Below are positions 36,018-46,653 of a DNA stretch of 64,000 bases, in pieces; within the stretch, counting starts at the first letter, position 1; each line of letters starts with the position of its first letter. A program made the translations under genes and the position numbers. A model generated the notes under the pieces. That model was not told the DNA's origin. It saw nothing but the letters and a program-made list of their open reading frames with translations, and searched no databases. This DNA is from Mixta calida (lineage in GTDB: Bacteria > Pseudomonadota > Gammaproteobacteria > Enterobacterales > Enterobacteriaceae): NCBI RefSeq assembly GCF_002953215.1, contig NZ_CP026378.1:3950540-4014539 (forward strand), in the 5' to 3' direction.

Positions 36018-37274
36018 TCATTTGTAAGTTTTGTAGTTGAGTGAGGAAACGTGGATCTTGCGAATGACGCCATTTTTGAAGAAGTAGTTCATTACGGTCA
36101 GGGACAGGATCTCTGTGATTAAAACACTCCACGCCGCGCCTTTTAGCCCCAGGCTGGTAATGCATACCCAGCTCAGCGGAACGCTAATTAGCATCAGGCA
36201 AAGAATTTTCTTCAACAGATAATTAAAACCTCCTTCTTTGACCATATAACGATACGCGACCGTCCCCATTGACGAAAAGCAGGTTGCTAACGACAATAAT
36301 GTAATGATACTTCCAGACTGTGTGTAATCTTGCCCATAAAGGGTAATAATGATCTTCTCACCGTACAGGGACACGATAAGCAGCATCAAGAGTGAAACAA
36401 CCATGACATAGCCATTTAAACGGGCAGTCAGTTTTAAAGCTCTTTCCGACTGCTCCCTGAATATTTCAGTAAAACTTGAGGTAATGATCGCCGCTGGAAT
36501 AAATATCCATGAAGCCGATATCATATTCGCCGCAGTGAACAGCCCTACATCCTTTGCCGTCCCCACACTGACAAGGAAGAATTGCGCCAGTTTTATCTGA
36601 ATCGAAATAAATATGCTCGAAATTGCCAATGGCAGTCCGGCATAAATTAAATAACGCAGATAATTGCCGCTTTTTCCGCGTGGCGGCGCTTCATCGCTAA
36701 AACGCTGATAAAACGTGCGCCTTTTGATCATATAAGGCACCAGCGTGAGTGCGACGATGGACAGCGTCAACCAGAGCGGATTCAGTTTCAGCCAGGCGAC
36801 ACTGAAACTGATCGCGAAGCTCAACAACATGCCTGCCGTGTTGGCGAGGGTATTCAACCGGGACGCCAGCCGAGCGTTGTTAAAGACGCTAAACGTATCC
36901 TGCGTGACAAACAGCGCCGACAGGAACGAAGCCATCGCAAAGGCGAGATAGTTCTCGCGCATGTGATAGTACATCCACACCAGCAAAGGCAAAGAGATCA
37001 GCAACAGCAGAGACAGGCGCAGCTTTTTGGCGATGGTCATCAGACGCACCCCTTTCTGCGCGCTTTTGCTGATGCGCTTGAACAGAATCGTCTCAGTGCC
37101 AAAGATGGCGATAGTTTGCACCACGGAAAAGAGTGATGCTGAAAAAGACATCTGGCCAAATACCGTGGGTCCAAATGATTTCGCCACATAAGACGTGACA
37201 AAAATGACGCCAAATATGGAGACAAATTTTTCGGATATCATCCAGGCGGCATTGGACATTACACTGTATTTCAT
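36018..37274 (-). CDS. Polysaccharide flippase (Wzx/MATE-like)
   Basis: 418 residues with about twelve to fourteen membrane spans. It begins MKYSVMSNAAWMISEKFVSI and FVTSYVAKSFGPTVFGQMSF, typical of oligosaccharide flippases of the MOP superfamily. The ATG at 37274 is preferred because AAAGGA lies 7 bases upstream; an ATG 15 codons earlier has no ribosome-binding site. Such proteins move lipid-linked glycan units to the periplasm. No glycosyltransferases or polymerase accompany it, so the pair may modify or export something made elsewhere. It is first in a leftward two-gene operon in AT-rich DNA. Confidence 0.85.
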   Translation of the reverse strand: MKYSVMSNAAWMISEKFVSIFGVIFVTSYVAKSFGPTVFGQMSFSASLFSVVQTIAIFGTETILFKRISKSAQKGVRLMTIAKKLRLSLLLLISLPLLVWMYYHMRENYLAFAMASFLSALFVTQDTFSVFNNARLASRLNTLANTAGMLLSFAISFSVAWLKLNPLWLTLSIVALTLVPYMIKRRTFYQRFSDEAPPRGKSGNYLRYLIYAGLPLAISSIFISIQIKLAQFFLVSVGTAKDVGLFTAANMISASWIFIPAAIITSSFTEIFREQSERALKLTARLNGYVMVVSLLMLLIVSLYGEKIIITLYGQDYTQSGSIITLLSLATCFSSMGTVAYRYMVKEGGFNYLLKKILCLMLISVPLSWVCITSLGLKGAAWSVLITEILSLTVMNYFFKNGVIRKIHVSSLNYKTYK

Positions 37275-37802
37275 CGACGCATCCTTTGTATTTCCACTAC
37301 TCACATATGAAAACGACATCCATGTTTAAAACGTACAATTACGCACAGTGTACTCTGGGCTAAAGCATTAAAAAACACGTCTGCCTGACGGATATTTTAA
37401 TAACAATGACTTGCCATTTCATGAGATTAATCTCAGAGACTGCCTGATAAAAACTGGTCTTTTCAATTCCCTGTAAACGATTTCATAAAAATTATTTTAA
37501 ATGACAACCCTGGCACAACTTTGCCGTTCCGCAAGCCATAAAATCGCGCCGTGGTTGTCGAAATCGTTTCATCTGTTCGGAAGAGAATTTATAACAAAAC
37601 TTAGTTTTGAGGAAGGTATGGGGAGGAGGCAAAGTTAAAATAAGAGAAATCCCATGATGATATTTCTACAGGATAACTTAACTTATTGCTTGCCATTCAA
37701 ATCGCGCACTTTAATACGCTGCTCTAATATTCCAGGGGATTAGATCCATTTATTATTGCAGCCGTTCTCATCCATTAATTGATTAGAAAGGTAACAGCAT
37801 TT
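37275..37802. other. AT-rich intergenic region between flippase and IS3-type gene
   Basis: Lower in GC than the core genes. It should hold the divergent promoters of the flippase operon and the OrfA-like gene. No terminal inverted repeats of an insertion sequence were recognised, and no convincing gene is present. Confidence 0.4.
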
Positions 37803-38201
37803 ATGAGAAAGTCACGATACACCGAAGAGCAAATCACCAATGCGATTAAAGCTTCCGAGTGTGGCGTTAAGGTCAAGGATATCTGTGAAGATTTGGGTAT
37901 TTCAGAAGCGACCTTCTATAGCTGGAAGAAAAAATACGCAGGGCTCTCCTCAGAGGAGGGGAGGAAAATCAAGGAGTTAGAGGAGAAAGTACAGGCCCTT
38001 AACCGCGAATTGCAGATGCTCAGTTCTGACAAAGCCATGCTGCAAAGCGTCGTAAAAAACTTCTTTACTACCAATGATAAGCGTCAGGCGGTTAATTATT
38101 TGCAGGATACGTTTGAGATTGGCACGCGTCGCAGCTGTCGCTTGCTTGATATCAGCCGCAGCGTTTATCACTATCCATCCAGCCAGTGTGATAATCGCTG
38201 A
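37803..38201 (+). CDS. Orphan IS3-family OrfA-like protein (fused to an OrfB start, truncated)
   Basis: 132 residues. The N-terminal HTH of IS3-type OrfA is MRKSRYTEEQITNAIKASEC followed by DICEDLGISEATFYSWKKKY. A leucine-zipper region follows (KIKELEEKVQALNRELQMLS). It continues in frame into what resembles the start of OrfB (RRSCRLLDISRSVYHYPSSQ), then stops. The DDE integrase domain is absent, no terminal inverted repeats were seen, and no transposase remnant follows. It may be a decayed insertion or a retained DNA-binding protein. GAAAGG lies 11 bases upstream of the ATG. It sits beside the low-GC flippase pair. Confidence 0.7.
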   Translation: MRKSRYTEEQITNAIKASECGVKVKDICEDLGISEATFYSWKKKYAGLSSEEGRKIKELEEKVQALNRELQMLSSDKAMLQSVVKNFFTTNDKRQAVNYLQDTFEIGTRRSCRLLDISRSVYHYPSSQCDNR

Positions 38202-39390
38202 TTAACAGTTTATTGAAAATGACAGGATGACACTCTTAAGCAAAGACATGTGAAATTAATAAAAAAGTTAAGAAATAGCCTTTCGTACCATTTTTTCCTG
38301 AACTGTTTCAGTCCGGGCGTAATTGTTTTGCAGGCTTTCTTTTAACACAGTTACATTAAAACCCTTTATTTCAGGCATTTCCCGGCTTACTTTTCTTTAC
38401 GTATTCAGGAAAAGGGGCCGGGAAGTACTTTATCTCTACTAATGCCCTTCCCTTTTTACCCCCTTTCTTGTTAAATTCTGCTTATGATTTTATGATGGAC
38501 ATCACAGTTTGCTGTCGCATTTTGCCGCGCTTACAGGGCGGAGAATCCTGCTTAAAAATAGGGTTATTATGCCATGCCGCCCAAATATTAGTTAAGACAT
38601 CGTAATATATGTACGGCAAATCGTCTTATTCATGCGTTCAGAGCACATTTACTTTCACAATATTTAATGTTTTATCGGCTAATTCACGCGCTAGCGCTTC
38701 GTTTGTTTTGACAAACTCAAGTAATGAATGGAGCACAAACTGTCAATGATTGAGATCTACGTCACATTAGCAATACAGTAGCATTCCTGGAGTTTGACCC
38801 CTTATGGCTGAAACCTTTTAGCGAAAAATCCGATAGCGCTGTAACAGGCACTTATGGCATGACAATCATAGAGTTAGTGCGTTATAGCGCCGTCAACGCC
38901 TTCTGTAACACTTCAGGTTAATCCTAATAACAGGGCCATTTTATATCCGCCCAGTTATTAGCTTCGGTTCAGCATATTTTTTATTTCTGTACCGCGCATT
39001 TTCACCATAAAAATGACTATTGAATAAAAATCCAACCATAAATAGCGAAAAGGCGATGAGGGTTTTCTTAAAATCGTTCTTTAACAAGGGGTAAGACGTC
39101 GATTTCCCCCTGAGATTTATGGAAAAAAATCGCTCTTTCATCTACTCGTTCGGTTTTTCGAAAACCATGTTTACTGCATCAGCGATAACGGTTATTTACA
39201 GGCCGCGCTACGCTTCAGCTTTTGCCGGTTAGCGGGATACGATTAAGCGCGCCGCCTGCCGCTTGCGCTAAGCGTGTGAGCGGCGCGCATCCGTTACGGT
39301 TAAGTTTAGCTGTAAACGCTTTCACTTTTACCCGGCTGCTGCGGAAAGAAAGAGGCGGCCTTTTACGACCGCCTGAATGAACAGAGACGC
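38202..39390. other. Long AT-rich intergenic region
   Basis: About 1.2 kb with no supported gene. GGGAAG (38420-38425) pairs with CTTCCC (38447-38452) followed by T5, a possible terminator. GTTTGT-tttg-ACAAAC near 38700 forms a hairpin. A 66-codon leftward frame at 38941-39141 with one hydrophobic stretch lacks a good ribosome-binding site. The composition suggests foreign or decayed DNA. Confidence 0.4.
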
Positions 39391-40953
39391 TTAGTGAGCC
39401 GATGCTGAGTGAACCGGCAGCTGGAATGCCGATACGGTGTTTTTCAGGTAGTTGACCTGCTCCTCCAGCGAAGAGGCCGCTGAAGCGGATTCCTGCACCA
39501 GCGCCGCATTCTGCTGCGTCACGCCATCCATTTCCGTTACCGCTTGTTCGATTTGCAGGATGCCGCGGCTTTGCTCGTCAGACGCGGTGGAAACCTCCTG
39601 CATCAGCGCATTGACGCGGGAAACGGTGTTGATGATGTTAGCAATCGCCTCACCGGTTTTGGTGACCTGCTGCGAACCCTGGCTGATGCTGCTTACCGAA
39701 TCTTTAATCAGCCCCTCAATTTCACGCGCGGCGGCGGCGCTGCGCTGCGCAAGATTACGTACCTCGCCGGCGACCACAGCGAAGCCGCGCCCTTCTTCTC
39801 CGGCGCGCGCCGCTTCGACCGCTGCGTTCAGGGCCAGAATATTGGTCTGGAATGCGATGCTGTTGATCACGGAGGTGATCTCTTCAATCTTACGCGAGCT
39901 CTCGGTGATGCCGCTCATGGTGGTGATCACCTCTTTCGATACGTCGTCGCCGGTCTGCGCCGCTTGTACCGCTTCCTGGGTTAAGCGCGTGGCCTGATAG
40001 ACATTATCGGTGTTCTGTTTCACCGTTGCGCTCAACTCCTCCATGCTGGCGGCGGTCTGCGTCAGCGCCGACGCCTGCTGCTCGGTGCGGGAAGAGAGAT
40101 CGATATTACCCGCAGCGATCTCCTGTGATGCGTTAGCGACGCTATGACAGGAGTCGCGTACCTGGCTGATGATTTGAATCAGAGACAGGCGCATCTGCTC
40201 GATAGAACGCAGCACATCAGAAATTTCACTGCGCGAGGCGGCGCTCACCGGCACGGTATGCTGGAGCTGCCCCTCAGCGATTTTGCTGCACTGCTCTTTT
40301 GCCGCCAACAGGGAGTCGAGCAGGTATTTTTTCAGCAGGAAGTAGATCAGGCCGATAATAAAGAGAAAAAGCACGGCAAAAATGACCAGCATAAGCACCG
40401 AGAAGTTGAAATTCTGCTGAGCGGTGACGTTCAGCTGCTTTGCATAGGTCTCATGCAGCGCCAGCACCTTATCCAGCGCGATTTCATACTGACGGTCCAG
40501 CTTCGCCACTACCGCGAGCTGATTGGTGAATCCCGCCTGATCGCCATTGCGCACGGCGGCCATCAGCGGCTCGATCCCCTGCTGCTTATAAGCCATCCAG
40601 GCCTGCTGGTACGCTTGCAGCAGCGCATCCTCGTTCTCCAGACGCGGCGCTTTTACATAGGCGTCAAAGGCGTCATCCATTTTTTGCACCAGCGTATCCA
40701 CGCCAGCCAGCCGGGCGTTGGCATTTTCCATATCGCCTTTTTCCAGCTGTTTCATATATTCCATCAGATGCACGCGCAGGTTGCGGCTGTGGTTGATCGG
40801 ATCGATGATCGACAGCACCACGCGGATCTCTTTATTCACACTATCAAGGGAGTTGTTACTGCGGACGAACAGCCAGGCGTTAGTGACGGAACTCACCATG
40901 AAAATGCCTAAGAGCGTAATCAGAATTAACAATGAACTGCGTTTTATGGTCAT
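39391..40953 (-). CDS. Methyl-accepting chemotaxis protein (Tar/Tsr type)
   Basis: 520 residues. A first membrane helix (about 8-30) and periplasmic four-helix-type sensor domain ([20 protein letters not shown] to [10 protein letters not shown]) lead to a second membrane helix near 190-215. HAMP and the signalling domain follow, with the tip [20 protein letters not shown]. Methylation-helix Glu/Gln pairs are visible, but no C-terminal NWETF-type tether. The ATG at 40953 gives the canonical start [21 protein letters not shown] sigma-28 promoter lies at 40986-41012. The ligand is unknown. Confidence 0.92.
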   Translation of the reverse strand: MTIKRSSLLILITLLGIFMVSSVTNAWLFVRSNNSLDSVNKEIRVVLSIIDPINHSRNLRVHLMEYMKQLEKGDMENANARLAGVDTLVQKMDDAFDAYVKAPRLENEDALLQAYQQAWMAYKQQGIEPLMAAVRNGDQAGFTNQLAVVAKLDRQYEIALDKVLALHETYAKQLNVTAQQNFNFSVLMLVIFAVLFLFIIGLIYFLLKKYLLDSLLAAKEQCSKIAEGQLQHTVPVSAASRSEISDVLRSIEQMRLSLIQIISQVRDSCHSVANASQEIAAGNIDLSSRTEQQASALTQTAASMEELSATVKQNTDNVYQATRLTQEAVQAAQTGDDVSKEVITTMSGITESSRKIEEITSVINSIAFQTNILALNAAVEAARAGEEGRGFAVVAGEVRNLAQRSAAAAREIEGLIKDSVSSISQGSQQVTKTGEAIANIINTVSRVNALMQEVSTASDEQSRGILQIEQAVTEMDGVTQQNAALVQESASAASSLEEQVNYLKNTVSAFQLPVHSASAH

Positions 40954-40985
40954 TAGAAATGTCTCAATACAGAATCGTACCTTAT

Positions 40986-41012
40986 ATATCGGCATTTCCA
41001 GGACGGGCTTAA
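40986..41012 (-). promoter_or_regulatory. Sigma-28 (FliA) promoter of the chemoreceptor gene
   Basis: Read leftward: TTAA (41012-41009), 15 bp, then GCCGATAT (40993-40986), against the consensus TAAA-N15-GCCGATAA. Confidence 0.65.
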
Positions 41013-41096
41013 GCGCATTTTCGCTGCAAAAATGGCGATTTAGAGTCATCTTATTGCAGGCGATTGATTAGGCTGCTAAAAAAATAAAAGCTTTCC

Positions 41097-41633
41097 TTAT
41101 GCTCCGGCTTCTTTTTTCCCGCTTTCGCTCTGCGCCGCCATACGAGCCCATTCGCGCTGCCGCCATTCGCTGGGCGTCTGTTGATAAACTTTGCGGAACA
41201 GGCGGGCAAACTGCATCTGATCGCTATAGCCCACCGAGCAGGCCACCACCTTTACCGGCAATTTCTTATCCTGCAGCAGCGAAACCGCCTGCGACATGCG
41301 CAGCAGCAGCAAATAGTGATTGGGGCCATAGCCGAACTGCTGATGAAACAGACGGCTGAGATAGCTGCGGTCGATGCGACAGTAACGCGCCACGTCAGCG
41401 ATATCGAAACGCTTCTGCTAGTTGCGCTCCATCCAGGCGATGGCCTTATCAAGGTGGCGGTTTTCGCTGGCTGCCGGGCGGCAGCCCGCCGCCGCATGGC
41501 TGACCATCGCATCCAGCAGCAGCAGCGTCTGCCCGGCGATGCGCAGCGCCTGATGCGTTTCCAGCGCGATAATTGCACCGAGCGTTTGCGCCACTTCCAT
41601 TTCCTCCGGCCGCTGCGCGCGATAGCGCGGCAC
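41097..41633 (-). pseudogene. AraC-family regulator remnant (amber stop, 5' truncated)
   Basis: The C-terminal AraC domain is intact (FDIADVARYCRIDRSYLSRL, VKVVACSVGYSDQMQFARLF, QQTPSEWRQREWA). An in-frame TAG at 41418-41420 interrupts it after AIAWMERN; the next codons (QKRFDIADV) continue in the same frame. Upstream only about 70 codons of the preceding region remain before the sequence changes abruptly at about 41,640, where a melB-like fragment begins on the other strand. Loss of the sensor domain and the amber codon make it non-functional. It probably regulated the adjacent alpha-galactoside genes. Confidence 0.8.
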
Positions 41634-41640
41634 TGGGCTA

Positions 41641-42290
41641 CTAATCTATATCTGGGCGACCTACCTGCTGTGGGGTTTCACCTACACCATTATGGATGTG
41701 CCTTTCTGGTCGCTGGTACCCTGTATTACCCTCGACAAACAGGAACGCGAAGCGCTGATGCCCTGGCCGCGCTTTTTCGCCAGCAGCGCTGGCTATCTGA
41801 CCGGCGTGCTGAGCCTGCCGCTGGTTCACTGGCTGGGCGCAGGCAACGAGGGCGAAGGTTTTATGCGTTTTACCTTTATCCTGGTGTTCTTTTTTATCCT
41901 CTCTACGCTGGTCATCCTGCGCAACGTGAAAGAGCGTTACTCATCTTCGCACAGTACGCAGCAGGTCGCGCACCGCCTGCGTGACGTGCTGACGCTGATT
42001 TACCGCAATAAGCCGCTGTTTGCCCTGCTGATTATGGCGCTGTCGTGGAACCTGGCCCACAACATCATTACTTCGTTCGCCATTTATTACTTTAAGTATG
42101 TGGTGGGCCGCGCCGATCTTTTTCCGTGGTATATGATGTTTGCCGGCGTCGCCAACCTGCTGGCGATCGTGCTGTTTCCCAGGCTGGCGCGCCGCTTTTC
42201 ACGCCGCAAGCTCTGGGGCGCCGCCTCGCTGCTGCCGGTGCTGAGCTGCTTTTTACTGCTGAGCGTCGCGCTGTTCGCGCCGCCGACAGG
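41641..42290 (+). pseudogene. MelB-like melibiose transporter fragment (truncated at both ends)
   Basis: The reading frame starts without an initiation codon at IYIWATYLLWGFTYTIMDV, which aligns with E. coli MelB around residues 110-130, and continues PFWSLVPCITLDKQEREAL to KLWGAASLLPVLSCFLLLSV (about MelB residue 315). It then diverges into unrelated sequence. Roughly the first 110 and last 155 residues of the 473-residue transporter are missing. The left breakpoint coincides with the truncated AraC gene, so one deletion probably removed the regulator's 5' end, an alpha-galactosidase gene and the transporter's start. Confidence 0.82.
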
Positions 42291-42315
42291 CCGCCTGCGC
42301 AGCGCGGCCTGTCGG
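42283..42315. repeat. Strong hairpin at the melB truncation point
   Basis: CCGACAGGCCGC (42283-42294) and GCGGCCTGTCGG (42304-42315) form a perfect 12-bp stem with a 9-nt loop, exactly where melB homology ends. There is no T-run. It may be a recombination-prone or repetitive palindromic element, or a leftover terminator. Confidence 0.55.
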
Positions 42316-42535
42316 ATCCTTCTCTCCCTCGCGGCACAGCATAACCGCTTATTGTCGGCCTGCGCGGCGCGACCTGACGGCGCCTCTCTCCCCGGAGCCT
42401 TGCCGCCCGATCGTGCCTTACTCCGGTGCGGGGCCGCCGTGTCTCGCATTAATATTCCGTTTTGCCGCCTGCCTCACAGCGTGCGCGATTAACCTTCGCT
42501 GACGCTATCGCCGTTGTCGAAAAATGTGCAATGAT

Positions 42536-42553
42536 AGCTAAATCGGTTTAGCT
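42536..42553. promoter_or_regulatory. ScrR operator upstream of scrK
   Basis: AGCTAAATCGGTTTAGCT has 7-bp arms around TCGG, typical of LacI-family ScrR sites. It lies 22 bases before the scrK ATG. Confidence 0.8.
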
Positions 42554-42575
42554 TCATTAGCAAAAGGATAAACGC

Positions 42576-43487
42576 ATGACAAAACGTGTCTGGGTATTGG
42601 GTGATGCCGTGGTGGATCTGTTGCCGGAGGGCGAACAGCGCCTGGCTATCTGTCCAGGCGGTGCGCCTGCCAATGTTGCGGTCGGCATCGCTCGCCTCGG
42701 CGGTAACAGCGCCTTTATCGGCTGCGTCGGCCAGGATCCCTTCGGCCAGCTGCTGCAAAGCACGCTGGAGCAGGAAGGGGTCGATACGCGCTGTCTGCGT
42801 CAGCTGCCGGACCAGCGCACCTCTACGGTGCTGGTCGGGCTGGATGACGAAGGCGAACGCACCTTTACCTTTATGGTGCGCCCCAGCGCCGATCTCTTCC
42901 TCAGTGAAAGCGATCTGCCGGCCTTCGCCGCCGGCGAAGGCTTACATCTCTGTTCTATTGCACTCAGCGCCGAGCCTTCGCGCAGCGCCGCGTTTAGCGC
43001 CATGCGCCGCATACGCCAGGCGGGCGGCTGGGTCAGCTTTGACCCTAATCTGCGCGAAGATCTCTGGCGCGACGCGCAGGCGATGCGCAGCAACGTGGCG
43101 GAGGCGCTGCGTCTGGCGGATATCATCAAGCTGTCGCTGGAGGAACTGCACTACCTTACCGACAGCAGCGATCTGCACCAGGGCATCGCACGCTTTACCA
43201 CCACCTATCAGCCTGCGCTGCTGCTCATTACCCAGGGGAAAGCAGGCGTAACGCTGTGGCGCAACGGCGAGACGCAGCATTTTCCCGCCCCGCAGGTGAA
43301 GGTGGTCGATACCACCGGCGCCGGCGACGCCTTTGTCGCCGGGCTGCTGGCGGCGCTGATCGCTGACCCGACGCCGCTGGCACCAGACGATATGGCGCGA
43401 GCGATCGCGAACGCGCAACGCTGCGGCGCGCTGGCAACCACTGCCCGCGGCGCGATGACCGCGCTGCCCCGCCTGGAACAGGCATAA
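42576..43487 (+). CDS. scrK: Fructokinase ScrK
   Basis: 303-residue PfkB-family kinase. It begins VWVLGDAVVDLLPEGEQRL and has the substrate motif CPGGAPANVAVGIARLGG and the catalytic anion-hole/Asp motif VDTTGAGDAFVAGLL near 243-257. ScrK phosphorylates the fructose released by ScrB. An AAGGA site precedes the ATG. It has its own operator (42536) and is separated from scrY by 134 bases containing two further operators, as in the Klebsiella/pUR400 scr regulon. Confidence 0.95.
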   Translation: MTKRVWVLGDAVVDLLPEGEQRLAICPGGAPANVAVGIARLGGNSAFIGCVGQDPFGQLLQSTLEQEGVDTRCLRQLPDQRTSTVLVGLDDEGERTFTFMVRPSADLFLSESDLPAFAAGEGLHLCSIALSAEPSRSAAFSAMRRIRQAGGWVSFDPNLREDLWRDAQAMRSNVAEALRLADIIKLSLEELHYLTDSSDLHQGIARFTTTYQPALLLITQGKAGVTLWRNGETQHFPAPQVKVVDTTGAGDAFVAGLLAALIADPTPLAPDDMARAIANAQRCGALATTARGAMTALPRLEQA

Positions 43488-43518
43488 AAAGAGAAAATTG
43501 CTGGCCCGGTCACATTTA

Positions 43519-45247
<1,729 letters not shown>

Positions 45248-45279
45248 TCTGTCATAACAATCACCTGAAAGGGGACAGT

Positions 45280-46653
45280 ATGAATGTTGAAAACGTAGCG
45301 CAGCAGCTTTTACCGCTGTTGGGCGGCAGGGAAAATATCGCATCGGCCGCGCACTGCGCCACACGCCTGCGTCTGGTGCTGGTGGATGATGGCAAAGCGC
45401 AAAAAGAGGCGATCGACAAGCTGGACGGCGTGAAAGGCTGCTTCCGCAACGCCGGTCAGATGCAGATCATCTTCGGCACCGGGGTGGTGAATAAGGTCTA
45501 TGCCGCCTTTGTGCAGGCGGCGGGCATCAGCGAAGCGAGCAAAGGCGAAGCGGCGCAGGCGGCGGCGCAAAAGCTTAATCCGGTGCAGCGCGTCGCCCGC
45601 CTGCTCTCCAATATCTTTGTGCCGATCATCCCGGCGATTGTCGCCTCCGGGGTACTGATGGGCCTGTTGGGGATGATGAAAACCTACGGCTGGGTCAATG
45701 CCGATAGCGCGCTGTTCTTGATGCTGGATATGTTCAGCTCGGCGGCATTCATTATCCTGCCGATCCTGATCGGCTTTACCGCCGCGCGCGAGTTTGGCGG
45801 CAACCCCTATCTGGGCGCCACACTCGGCGGCATCCTGACCCACCCGGCGTTGACCAACGCCTGGGGCGTGGCCGGCGGCTTTAAGACGATGGATTTCTTC
45901 GGGCTGGACGTGGCGATGATTGGCTATCAGGGCACGGTATTTCCGGTGCTGCTGGCGGTCTGGTTTATGAGCCTGCTGGAGAAGCGCTTGCGCCGCATCG
46001 TGCCGGACGCGCTGGATATTATTCTCACCCCTTTCCTGACGGTGATTATCTCCGGCTTTGTCGCCATGCTGGTTATCGGGCCGGCGGGACGCGCGCTCGG
46101 CGACGGCATCTCACTGGTTCTCAGCACGCTGATCGCCCATGCCGGCTGGCTGGCGGGGCTGCTATTCGGCGGGCTTTATTCGGTGATCGTCATCACCGGT
46201 ATCCACCACAGCTTTCACGCCATTGAGGCGGGCCTGCTGGGCAACCCCGCCATCGGCGTCAATTTCCTGCTGCCGATCTGGTCGATGGCCAACGTGGCGC
46301 AGGCGGGTGCCTGCCTGGCTGTGTGGTTTAAAACCCGCGACGTGAAGACGCGCAGCATCGTGCTGCCCTCCGCCTTTTCCGGCATGCTCGGCATTACCGA
46401 AGCGGCGATTTTCGGCGTTAACCTGCGCTATATGAAGCCGTTTATCGCCGGGATTATCGGCGGCGCGGCGGCGGGCGCCTGGGTGGTGGTGAGCCACGTC
46501 AATATGACCGCAGTCGGCCTGACGGCGCTGCCAGGTATGGCGATCGTGCAGGCCAGTTCGCTGCTGAACTATATTATCGGCATGGCGATCGCCTTCGGCA
46601 TTGGTTTCCTGCTGTCGCTGACGCTGAAATATAAAGTGGGGCCGGAAGTATGA
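45280..46653 (+). CDS. scrA: Sucrose PTS enzyme IIBC (ScrA)
   Basis: 457 residues. The IIB domain (1-90) carries the phosphorylated Cys26 in SAAHCATRLRLVL. The IIC domain (about 105-455) has membrane spans and GIHHSFHAIEAGLLGN and LGITEAAIFGVNLRY. No IIA domain is present; the Crr (IIA-glucose) protein usually phosphorylates it. It imports sucrose as sucrose-6-phosphate. AAGGGG precedes the ATG at 45280. The end overlaps scrB by 4 bases (ATGA). Confidence 0.96.
   Translation: MNVENVAQQLLPLLGGRENIASAAHCATRLRLVLVDDGKAQKEAIDKLDGVKGCFRNAGQMQIIFGTGVVNKVYAAFVQAAGISEASKGEAAQAAAQKLNPVQRVARLLSNIFVPIIPAIVASGVLMGLLGMMKTYGWVNADSALFLMLDMFSSAAFIILPILIGFTAAREFGGNPYLGATLGGILTHPALTNAWGVAGGFKTMDFFGLDVAMIGYQGTVFPVLLAVWFMSLLEKRLRRIVPDALDIILTPFLTVIISGFVAMLVIGPAGRALGDGISLVLSTLIAHAGWLAGLLFGGLYSVIVITGIHHSFHAIEAGLLGNPAIGVNFLLPIWSMANVAQAGACLAVWFKTRDVKTRSIVLPSAFSGMLGITEAAIFGVNLRYMKPFIAGIIGGAAAGAWVVVSHVNMTAVGLTALPGMAIVQASSLLNYIIGMAIAFGIGFLLSLTLKYKVGPEV

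Noticed and set aside
37803-38201. Complete insertion sequence
   Set aside because: No OrfB/DDE domain, terminal inverted repeats or target duplication could be seen.
38941-39141. 66-codon minus-strand ORF with a hydrophobic stretch
   Set aside because: Weak start context, AT-rich region and no recognisable family; insufficient support for a gene.
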